Below, one piece after another: positions 1 to 5,804 of a DNA stretch of 9,074 nucleotides. The position numbers and the translations under genes are program-made. The DNA comes from G963674505 sp964575975 (GTDB lineage Bacteria > Desulfobacterota > Desulfobacteria > Desulfobacterales > SKZT01). Under the pieces are notes generated by a model. The model was not told the DNA's origin. It did not search any database and saw only the letters and a list, made by a program, of their open reading frames with translations. The stretch spans positions 1 to 9,074 of the forward strand of contig CAZNTU010000228.1 in the NCBI GenBank assembly GCA_964575975.1, given 5' to 3'. Numbering within the stretch: position 1 is the stretch's first letter; every line of letters begins with the position of its first letter.

Positions 1-90
1 GCGCCGCCCTCCAACCGCACAGGTCGGGATTTTTCGCGGAATGGGAATAAAACCGATCCGTCAACTGGCTCGACCCATCACCATCTTTTT

Positions 91-507
91 TTACATTCGC
101 CGACCAAGCCGTTTCAAAACATTGCTCTCCCGAAAAAGCTCCCCGTCTTTTTCGACGAACAGTTTCCGTATTTTTTCGGGTTCGTCGGATATTCGCACGC
201 GCGAAAGAAAACCTTCCCGCTCGACAGTACCTCTTATCGTCCCCGCCTCGATCATCTTTTCCAGCACGTCCTGATCGGGGAGGAATATGGCAAGTCCGTC
301 GGCTTTTACGACGTATTTGACGAACAAGTAGCCCTTGTTTTCGTTTTCCGGCCGCACCCATTTCAAATTGAAAACGGAAGCGTCGATCTTGTCCGGATCG
401 GGGGGCGAGAGCGGGTGTTCCGAAACCGGGATGCACGCGACGACGGCCAAGAAAAAGAATGGAACGATTGAATTCAAAAGGCGAACGACGGATCTGCGCG
501 TTTTCAT
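91..507 (-). CDS. small putative lipoprotein of unknown function (138 aa)
   Basis: I do not recognise a family. The N-terminus has basic residues (KTRR), a hydrophobic stretch at about residues 8-24 and a lipobox-like VVAC ending at Cys25, as expected for signal peptidase II cleavage and lipid attachment. The mature part starts with a Pro-rich linker (about residues 26-38) and then a small soluble domain of roughly 95 residues rich in charged residues, so it is probably anchored to the inner or outer membrane facing the periplasm. The start is well supported: AAGAGGAG sits 5 nt before the ATG. It begins 29 nt after the helicase stop codon, so it is probably co-transcribed with that gene, but a functional link to DNA repair is not evident. 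The start and lipoprotein nature are fairly sure; the role is unknown. The remaining 90 bases to the window edge show no clear gene or terminator. Confidence 0.75.
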   Translation of the reverse strand: MKTRRSVVRLLNSIVPFFFLAVVACIPVSEHPLSPPDPDKIDASVFNLKWVRPENENKGYLFVKYVVKADGLAIFLPDQDVLEKMIEAGTIRGTVEREGFLSRVRISDEPEKIRKLFVEKDGELFRESNVLKRLGRRM

Positions 508-536
508 ATAAGCTCCTCTTCTTTTTTTCCAACGGA

Positions 537-2294
537 TTAAAAATTATTTGCGCCCGATGCGAGGAAAGCCGTTTTCGCTGCAATTTCCGCCACCGGCACT
601 TCCCAAAAATCGCATTTCAATCGCTCTCGAAATTCGGGTTTGGCGTCCTCGGCCCTTCGACTCACCATGGCGACAACCGTGATCTTTTCGCTATCGCATA
701 TCCGGGTTCGCCACTCTTCCTCGGCTCTCCGGGAAAGGCGTGCCACTGCCGTGTCGTTTTCGGCGACCAGCTCGATTCTCCCGCCCGTTGCCTGCATCCG
801 AAGCGGATCGCCCGCTTTCAGATTCGAAAGGGCCCTATGCACCGGCGCGTCTTGCGGAAAGTGTCCGGCGAAATCGAGATAGACGTGGCTCAAACCGAGC
901 ATCACGTAACTCCGTCGAGGAATCGTTCCGCATCCTGGCGTCCCATGGCAACTACGATCTAATAAATAAGGACCGTCGAACGCCTCCACGTGGGGATTCC
1001 GGCAATCGGTCCGGCGAAAAACCGTCAGTGTTTTCATGGCCCGGGTCATGGCCACGTAATAGACTCGTCGCTCCTCTTCCATTTCCGTCGCATCCGAAGG
1101 GGTTCTCCATCCGCCGTCCAGGATGAAAACGTGAGGAAACTCCAGACCTTTCGCCCCGTGGGCCGTGCCTAAAAAAACTCCTCTGCCAAGACGCTGTTCC
1201 CGCCTCTGTTCGGCCAGCGTTTCGTAAATGAAATCAACGGCCGACCGCACGGGGAGTTCCGCGTTTCCCGTCTCCGTTTCCCAGGCGGCGAGAATCCGCC
1301 GGACCTCATCGTCCCAGGCCGTTTCTCCACAGGCGCGCTTTTCCATCAAATCGGCATGAATATCGACGAGGGCTGCGGCTGTCATAATCTCCGACTTGAT
1401 CTTCGACAGCGCGTCGAGAATCTCGCGGATCTCGCGGACCCGATGAAGAGAAAATCCTTTTTGCCGGTCCAAAGGGCGACTGTAGGGAATACCCGCAGTC
1501 TCCAAAGTTCCTCGGACGGCGGAAAGCTCGGGATGTTCGAACCCGTTCCGGGACAACACCGCGACATCGGTCCAGTCGAAATCGGGATCGAGAGGTTGAA
1601 TCCGCTCTATCTCTACGGCCAATGTCGCGGCCTGCTCGGAGACGTTCGCCACCGACAGCCGCTGCACGCGCCCCCGGGCCAACGGATCGATCGACTCCCA
1701 TCGTCCCCCGGGCGGATCGGCTTCCCGCCGTCGGTCGATTCGAATGGGATGTTCGATTTTCACGCGATCCCGGTTCTTCCGGATCAGCTCGTTGGCCGCC
1801 GCGACAATGTTGGCCGTGGAGCGGTAGTTTTCCACCAAATATTGAACCTTGGCCCCGTAGTCCTCTTGAAAACGGCGGATGAATTCCACGTTGGCGCCCC
1901 GGAACTTGTAGATCGACTGGTCGTCGTCGCCCACCGCGAGAATGGACAGCTTGCTGTCGGGGTCCTGGAGGGTTCTCCCGGCCACCGCCGAAACAAGGGC
2001 GTACTGGTCGGCGTCGATATCCTGGTATTCGTCGACTACGATATGGCGAAAGCCGGAAAGGAGCCGGTCCCGGATTTCGTCGGGGTCGAGTCCCGGTATC
2101 GTCTTTTCCCCCTTCAATAGGGCCGTGGCGTCGCGAACGACGGAATCGAATTTTTCGGAGATTTTTTTCTCGTCCCGAGCCGCCGCATCCGCACGGGCCG
2201 CGAAAGAGGCGCCGGTCAAGCGCATGGCCAAGCCATGATATCCGCCGAAAAACGGAAAAGGCCGCGTCGGCGCAAGGCGACAAGGGGGATCCAA
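537..2294 (-). pseudogene. UvrD/Rep-like superfamily 1 helicase, 3' part only, lacking Walker A
   Basis: This stop-free frame encodes the later part of an SF1A (UvrD/PcrA/Rep-type) helicase. Residues from the ATG at 2294: the YHGLAMRLTG segment (19-28) matches the TFHxLAxRLL-type motif; motif II is DEYQD (88-92); motif III GDDDQSIYKFRGA (122-134); motif IV VENYRST (154-160); motif V GTAHGAKGLEF (376-386); motif VI VYYVAMTRA (411-419). About 150 residues follow motif VI, with WEVPVAEI near the end, consistent with the tail of large exonuclease/RecQ/UvrD composite proteins as I remember them. Motif I (GxxGxGKT) and motif Ia, which should precede YHGLAM by 40-60 residues, are absent. Residues 1-18 are unlike a helicase and overlap the upstream exonuclease frame, so the ATG at 2294 is probably not a natural start. 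Without the P-loop this protein should not hydrolyse ATP. It is the 3' half of a gene whose 5' half is at 2242-2958, shifted by one frame. Confidence 0.85.
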
Positions 2295-2958
2295 TGCGAC
2301 GGAAAAGGTCGCGAATGCCTCGGGTGTCGCAACCTCCCTCCATGCGCGCGTCCCGAAAACAGAATTCGTAAAAGCCGACCAATTCCGGAGTGTTTCCCAG
2401 AGTTGCCGAAAAACTCTCCCATTGATCCAGGAACAATGTTCCGGCCAACCGGGCGTCCGCCACCGGATGGTTCCTGCCGTCCCGGACCAGTTTGTAGTCC
2501 TTCACGAGCCTGTGGTAGGGGTTCTCCGGAAACGCCAAGGGCGAGAGGTATAGCGTGTCGATGGCGGGAAGTCCGAGAAGTCGGCTTTCGTGCCAAACGC
2601 TCGCCAGTATCGGCAGGTCGTGGGAAAGGATGTTGTGCCCCAGGATAAAGCGGGCGTCCCGGCCGAACTCGTCCAGCGCCGCCAAGGATTCTTTCATGTC
2701 GAGGCGGCCCTTTCGTTCGAAGACGCTTTCTCCCAGTACCGCGCCGATCTTCAAAATTTGGCCGGAAACGGAAGTCTCCAAGTCGAGCAGAAGACAATTT
2801 TTCAGAAAAGACGAGGCGATTTCACGAGGGGGCATGCCGGGCGGATCGAAGAAAAAACCGTGTTCGCACCTGCCGCAACGGACCCGAACTCCGGGACGCG
2901 AGACGCGGTCGTCCCCGATCCGGAACCGCGTTCCGCACGCTGGGCAGGTGATGGTCAT
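2242..2958 (-). pseudogene. zinc ribbon + DEDDh 3'-5' exonuclease, 5' half of a broken exonuclease-helicase gene
   Basis: Residues 1-35 form an MJ0042/zinc_ribbon-type finger with Cys5, Cys8, Cys28 and Cys31. Residues about 54-180 form a DnaQ-like exonuclease: motif I D59-x-E61, motif II around GHN (107-109) and D114, motif III H164 with D168 (HPVADA, one residue shorter than the common HxAxxDA). This fold uses two metal ions to remove nucleotides from DNA 3' ends. The segment PYHRLVKDYKLVRD (147-160) resembles exonuclease domains fused to RecQ/UvrD composite helicases. From about residue 239 (near 2242) recognisable sequence ends; the frame stays open to 1306 but there is only the out-of-frame shadow of the helicase. 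The ATG at 2958 is chosen because MTITCPACGTRF is the usual start of such fingers; only a weak AAGGGA lies 13-14 nt upstream. The exonuclease domain itself looks complete, so a truncated active product is possible. Confidence 0.82.
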
Positions 2959-3185
2959 CGATACGAACGAATCCCTTCGTAGGAAAGTTCATTGCGCTTG
3001 GCGCCTTTTTCTTCAAAAGATTACAGGCAATGCAATTAAACGAACGCATCTCCAAAATCAAGCATTTTCGCTCTTGCCGATCCAAAACCTTCTTCATCGA
3101 GACGGCATCCTCGCCCGAAATCCCCCGGTCGCCGGTTCGCACGGGCTTTGGTCTCGGCTCGAACCCGCCGTTCTCCTTTTCCTCC
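2959..3185. other. intergenic region between the ATPase-nuclease gene and the exonuclease gene
   Basis: No convincing gene on either strand in these 227 bases. The part next to the exonuclease start (about 2985-3115) is visibly richer in A/T than the surrounding coding DNA and is the likely promoter region of the exonuclease gene, but I find no well-matched -35/-10 pair. The best candidate, TTGATT with a 17-nt spacer to TAATTG, is weak. Immediately after the ATPase stop, on the minus strand, is a purine-rich run holding GGAGG and AAGGAGAA (3171-3185) that resembles ribosome binding sites but has no start codon at the right distance. No intrinsic terminator (stem plus T-run) is visible. Confidence 0.4.
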
Positions 3186-4997
3186 TCACTCCTCGCTCCC
3201 CCCGATCTCGGGCAGGCACTTCAACCCCGCGTGGGCGAGCAGGCCGTTCAGGTCCGCGCGGTCGGACCACAGGACGCCCTTCTCCGCCATCAGCGCCTCC
3301 GCCTCGGGGGTGAAGCCGTCGTGGGCGAAGAACCAGAGACGAAGTATTTCCAAAGTTTCCCCCATGCCAGCCCTCACGCGCTCGCCCTTGGAGAGAAGCG
3401 ACCGCACCTCGCCGACGCCGACCCTCCTTCCGCGCCACCATTTGCTCTCGCACAGCCACACCTCGCTTCCGGCGGCCGCGTAGACGTCCACCTCCATGTC
3501 GGCCGCAGCCCCCAACCGCACCCGGTGCCGGATGTAGCTGAACCTCCAGTTGACCGGAACGTTCCCGGGGAAGTGGAAAAAACCGCCCGGAAGGGTCTTG
3601 TCCTGGCTGTTCCATAGGATCTGGGCCATGTACGTCTCCCCGAGATATCCCAGGTGGTCGTTGACTTGCCGCCGGAGCGTGCGGTACTTCGCGCGCAGGT
3701 CGTCCTGGACGCCCTCGGCCCTCCGGCCTTCCACGGCGATCCGCCCCCAGACCTTGAGAAACTCCAGCAGGATGGGATCGTCGATCTTCCTGAACCACCT
3801 GCCGAGGTCGTTGTACTCCAGAAGGTCGCCCCGGGAGAGCTTCACCAGGATGTCCCGGACCGTCTCCAGCGGCACGTCCCGGCCGTCCCTGTCCCGAAGC
3901 TCCCTCCGTATCCGCTCCGGATCGATCCACTCCCCCTCCCCGAGCGCGGACAGGTACAGCACCCATTTGGTCACCCCGTGTTCGTTGACCCGCTCGATCC
4001 ACCGGCCCACCTGGTCGTTCAGCTCGCCCCAGATGAAGCCGGAAGAGAGATCCACCGCCAGAATCTCGTTGATCCTCTCCTCGTCGGAGAGAGGCTTTCC
4101 CTGCTGGGCGGCCTGCTGGACCACTGCGGAGACGTAGAAGGGATTTCCGCCGCACCGGGCCGCCAAGACCGGTGCCGCGTCCTCGGGCAGCTCCGCCCGG
4201 TAGTACCGTGCCGAGCGAAGCGCCAGCTCCGCCCCCCAGTACTCGGTCAGCGGGCCGATGGGTTCGCTCCGGAACCGGCCGAAAAGGGAGCCTCTCCCCA
4301 GGATTTCCGAAGCCAGGATGCTCATGGCCGAACCGGTCACGAAGTGCGGGCACGTGGGGGACTCCACCGCCTCCTGCATGGAGCCCACCACGTCGAAGCC
4401 GTACTGGGGAAGCCGCGTGTGCTGGAACTCGTCCAGGAACATGACGACCGTGCCCTCGTGCCAGTCGGAAACGCGGCGGGGAAGCCACAGCGCCCATTCC
4501 TCGGGGGCGACGATGTCCTTCGCCACGATCGCGTCCAGCAGGTTCAACCCGGCGTTCAGCTCCTCCGCCAAATCCTTGTCGCCTCTTATCAGCTCGAGAA
4601 GGTCGCCGGTTTTCAACGCGTCCTGGGACAGGATTCGGGAATCCCGACGGCGGAACGCCGCGACCCATCGAAGAAAATTCACCGTGTACTTTTCGGCGAA
4701 CTCCCACCTGTCCTGGGGCTTGTCCTCGAAGCAGAAATACACCGGCACGGCGGACCGGTGCAAATCCGCGCAATGCTCCTGTTCGAAGAACAGCCGGTTC
4801 ACAACCCGCTTGAAGATCTCCGTCTTGCCCATGCGACGCCTGCCCAGAAGCACTGTGGACATGGACCGGCGGGTGATCGCCTTCAGGGCGTAGTCGTAGA
4901 GATACTCCAGGTGCTCGGCCCGGTCCGTGTAGACCTCCTCCGGCGTGACGGGCCTTATTGCCCAGGGCGGCATGGTTCGGTTCGCTCCGGTGTTCAT
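3186..4997 (-). CDS. Arch_ATPase-type AAA protein with C-terminal PD-(D/E)XK nuclease domain (603 aa)
   Basis: A single protein with two parts, numbered from the ATG at 4997. The N-terminal P-loop ATPase carries Walker A GRRRMGKT (52-59), Walker B VVMFLDEF (184-191, Asp189/Glu190) and a strand ending in TGSAMS near residue 222, the pattern of the archaeal-type ATPase family (PF01637-like, STAND/AAA relatives). An alpha-helical and winged-helix-like middle follows (about 340-430). The C-terminal region (about 450-600) looks like a restriction-endonuclease fold: helix Glu454 (LGETYM), EVDVYA with Glu502 and Asp504, then CESKWW with Glu517 and Lys519, the typical D...ExK metal-binding set. Cleavage of nucleic acid under control of NTP binding is inferred. 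Related proteins occur in archaea and bacteria, mostly uncharacterised. All key residues are present and the frame is intact. The ATG at 4997 is preferred over TTG/ATG at 5045/5042 because of its strong ribosome binding site. Confidence 0.85.
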   Translation of the reverse strand: MNTGANRTMPPWAIRPVTPEEVYTDRAEHLEYLYDYALKAITRRSMSTVLLGRRRMGKTEIFKRVVNRLFFEQEHCADLHRSAVPVYFCFEDKPQDRWEFAEKYTVNFLRWVAAFRRRDSRILSQDALKTGDLLELIRGDKDLAEELNAGLNLLDAIVAKDIVAPEEWALWLPRRVSDWHEGTVVMFLDEFQHTRLPQYGFDVVGSMQEAVESPTCPHFVTGSAMSILASEILGRGSLFGRFRSEPIGPLTEYWGAELALRSARYYRAELPEDAAPVLAARCGGNPFYVSAVVQQAAQQGKPLSDEERINEILAVDLSSGFIWGELNDQVGRWIERVNEHGVTKWVLYLSALGEGEWIDPERIRRELRDRDGRDVPLETVRDILVKLSRGDLLEYNDLGRWFRKIDDPILLEFLKVWGRIAVEGRRAEGVQDDLRAKYRTLRRQVNDHLGYLGETYMAQILWNSQDKTLPGGFFHFPGNVPVNWRFSYIRHRVRLGAAADMEVDVYAAAGSEVWLCESKWWRGRRVGVGEVRSLLSKGERVRAGMGETLEILRLWFFAHDGFTPEAEALMAEKGVLWSDRADLNGLLAHAGLKCLPEIGGSEE

Positions 4998-5002
4998 GTT
5001 GT

Positions 5003-5008
5003 CTCCTT
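5003..5008 (-). promoter_or_regulatory. ribosome binding site fixing the ATPase-nuclease start at 4997
   Basis: On the minus strand AAGGAG is followed by ACAAC and then ATG, a near-ideal Shine-Dalgarno with 5-nt spacing. The in-frame alternatives 45-48 nt upstream (ATG at 5042, TTG at 5045) have no comparable motif, so the protein most likely begins MNTGANRTMPPW. Confidence 0.8.
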
Positions 5009-5072
5009 TTCCGCGACTAGGTGGATCGGATTGGTCTTCCATCAAAGTAACTCCCGCATCTTACCTTTGGGA

Positions 5073-5098
5073 GGCGCGACCGTCAACAAAGACGCGCC
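5073..5098. other. GC-rich inverted repeat (stem-loop) between the dnaE remnant and the ATPase gene
   Basis: GGCGCG and CGCGCC form a perfect 6-bp stem around a 14-nt loop, with a possible inner GTC/GAC pairing. It lies 34 nt after the dnaE-fragment stop and about 65 nt before the ATPase ribosome binding site. There is no T-run on either side, so it is not a classical intrinsic terminator. It could be a factor-dependent pause, a leader structure, or chance in GC-rich DNA. Confidence 0.3.
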
Positions 5099-5131
5099 GA
5101 AACATGCGTCCGTCGATGCTCCCGGAAGATT

Positions 5132-5480
5132 TCAGGGTCGGCGGCCGGTCCCCGAAACCGGGCAGTTCCCGACCTTTTCCACAGTCAGAGTCGTCGCGCC
5201 CCAGTCCTGGTCCACGACGCCCGTCAGAACATAGGGTCGCCCCCTGTCGATCATGTGGCAGAAGCGCTTGTAGGCGTCGGGGAAAAAGGTGGTTTCCACG
5301 ACTCCCGTATCGTCCTCGAAAGTCAGGAACTCCATGGGATCGCCGTGCTTGGTGTGAACCGTCCTTCCGGTGAGCAGCCACCCGACGAAACGAATCCGCC
5401 TTCCGGCATGCTTGGGAATGTCCCGGACTTTCACGACTCCCAGGCTTTTGAATTCGTCCTCGAAGAGTTCCATGGGGTGC
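5132..5480 (-). pseudogene. dnaE: C-terminal OB-fold fragment of DNA polymerase III alpha subunit (DnaE family)
   Basis: About 115 residues starting at HPMELF match the end of bacterial DnaE-type polymerases: the HPLELY-like junction after the (HhH)2 region, GRRIRFVGWLLTGR, then DPMEFLTFEDDTG, ETTFFPDAYKRFCHM and GATTLTVEKV, which together form the C-terminal OB-fold. In a full protein of about 1000 or more residues this domain contacts single-stranded template. All palm, finger and thumb parts are missing, so it cannot polymerise. The frame is open up to 5581, but residues encoded upstream of about 5480 are only the out-of-frame shadow of the nuclease gene. The stop at 5132 is close to where such proteins naturally end. 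It could derive from the replicative enzyme or from the error-prone DnaE2/ImuC-like paralogue; the fragment cannot decide. Join with the nuclease fragment: see 5478-5681. Confidence 0.85.
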
Positions 5481-5681
5481 TTGAATATATCGACGCCTGC
5501 CGTCCTTATATACAACAACGACGTCATCGACACAGACGATCTCGTCAATATCCGGCAATCCATTTGATTCCGCCTGAACATAGTCGATTTCCCGGTCCTC
5601 TAAAAGCCGGATCAACCAGTGCATTGCCACAAGACGCTGGTAATCATCGCCTTGGTTCGATTTGGTTCCCGCTCGGCTCAT
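5478..5681 (-). pseudogene. N-terminal fragment of a Cap4/DUF4297-like dsDNA nuclease domain protein
   Basis: The first ~67 residues from the ATG at 5681 (MSRAGTKSNQGDDYQRLVAM, then HWLIRLL, QAESNGLP, VDDVVVVYKDG, RRYIQA) look like the start of PD-(D/E)XK nuclease domains of the DUF4297/Cap4-like group found in defence proteins. Expected metal-binding residues are visible as Glu38 and Asp52/Asp53, and the sequence stops at Q66-A67 exactly where the catalytic Q-x-K lysine should follow; residue 68 is Pro. From there the DNA codes for DnaE in another frame, although the nuclease frame remains open to 5061. The product would lack the active-site lysine and every C-terminal domain, so it is a remnant. 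An in-frame TAA lies 6 nt before the ATG, fixing it as the earliest start; no good ribosome binding site is seen. It is downstream of the NTPase-TPR gene on the same strand, 123 nt away, and the two may once have formed one unit. Confidence 0.7.
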
Positions 5682-5715
5682 CGTCGTTTACATTATCTTA
5701 AGAATGTCTCTTGCA

Positions 5716-5728
5716 TCCTTGACAAGGA
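5716..5728. other. perfect 13-bp palindrome, possible operator
   Basis: TCCTTGACAAGGA has 6-bp arms about a single central base. It lies 34 nt upstream of the nuclease-fragment ATG and contains a TTGTCA on the minus strand that could serve as a -35 box, with TAAGAT 19 nt further on as a poor -10. Binding of a dimeric regulator is possible, but a single palindrome of this size can occur by chance. Confidence 0.3.
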
Positions 5729-5740
5729 ATCTTCCGAGAC

Positions 5741-5768
5741 AGAGAGAGAGAGAGTGTGTGTGTGTGTG
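5741..5768. repeat. compound dinucleotide microsatellite (AG)7(TG)7
   Basis: Seven exact AG units (5741-5754) run directly into seven exact TG units (5755-5768). On the minus strand this reads (CA)7(CT)7, lying 36 nt after the stop of the NTPase-TPR gene and about 60 nt before the start of the nuclease fragment. Perfect tracts of this length are uncommon in bacterial DNA and are prone to slipped-strand length change. Confidence 0.95.
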
Positions 5769-5804
5769 GTAGCGTGGAATGTTGATCACGGCTGCCTCAT
5801 CCGG

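Noticed and set aside
1356..2120. 254-codon open frame on the plus strand
   Set aside because: It lies opposite conserved helicase motifs on the minus strand and has no recognisable protein features; it is an antisense shadow in GC-rich DNA.
2822..3142. 106-codon minus-strand frame across the intergenic region
   Set aside because: It overlaps the zinc ribbon start in another frame and its translation after 2958 is a shadow; no ribosome binding site or family resemblance.
3130..3172. GGTTCGA-containing sequence that looks like a tRNA T-loop, and a GGTTCG/CGAACC inverted repeat
   Set aside because: No matching acceptor, D or anticodon stems can be drawn around it; the inverted repeat has only 6-bp arms and a 20-nt loop with no T-run.
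3094..4773. 559-codon minus-strand frame overlapping the ATPase gene
   Set aside because: Very rich in Arg, Gly and Pro with no motifs, shifted relative to the real gene; typical high-GC shadow frame.
4998..5045. Upstream start (TTG 5045 / ATG 5042) for the ATPase-nuclease
   Set aside because: No ribosome binding site there, while ATG 4997 has AAGGAG at 5-nt spacing; the extra 16 residues look like translated leader.
3654..5234. 526-codon open frame on the plus strand
   Set aside because: It is antisense to the ATPase-nuclease gene, whose Walker and nuclease motifs are clear; the plus-strand translation is Pro/Arg/Val-rich and resembles no protein.
5719..5748. Plus-strand TTGACA as a -35 promoter element
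   Set aside because: At the required spacing the sequence is AG repeats with no -10 box, and there is no plus-strand gene to serve.
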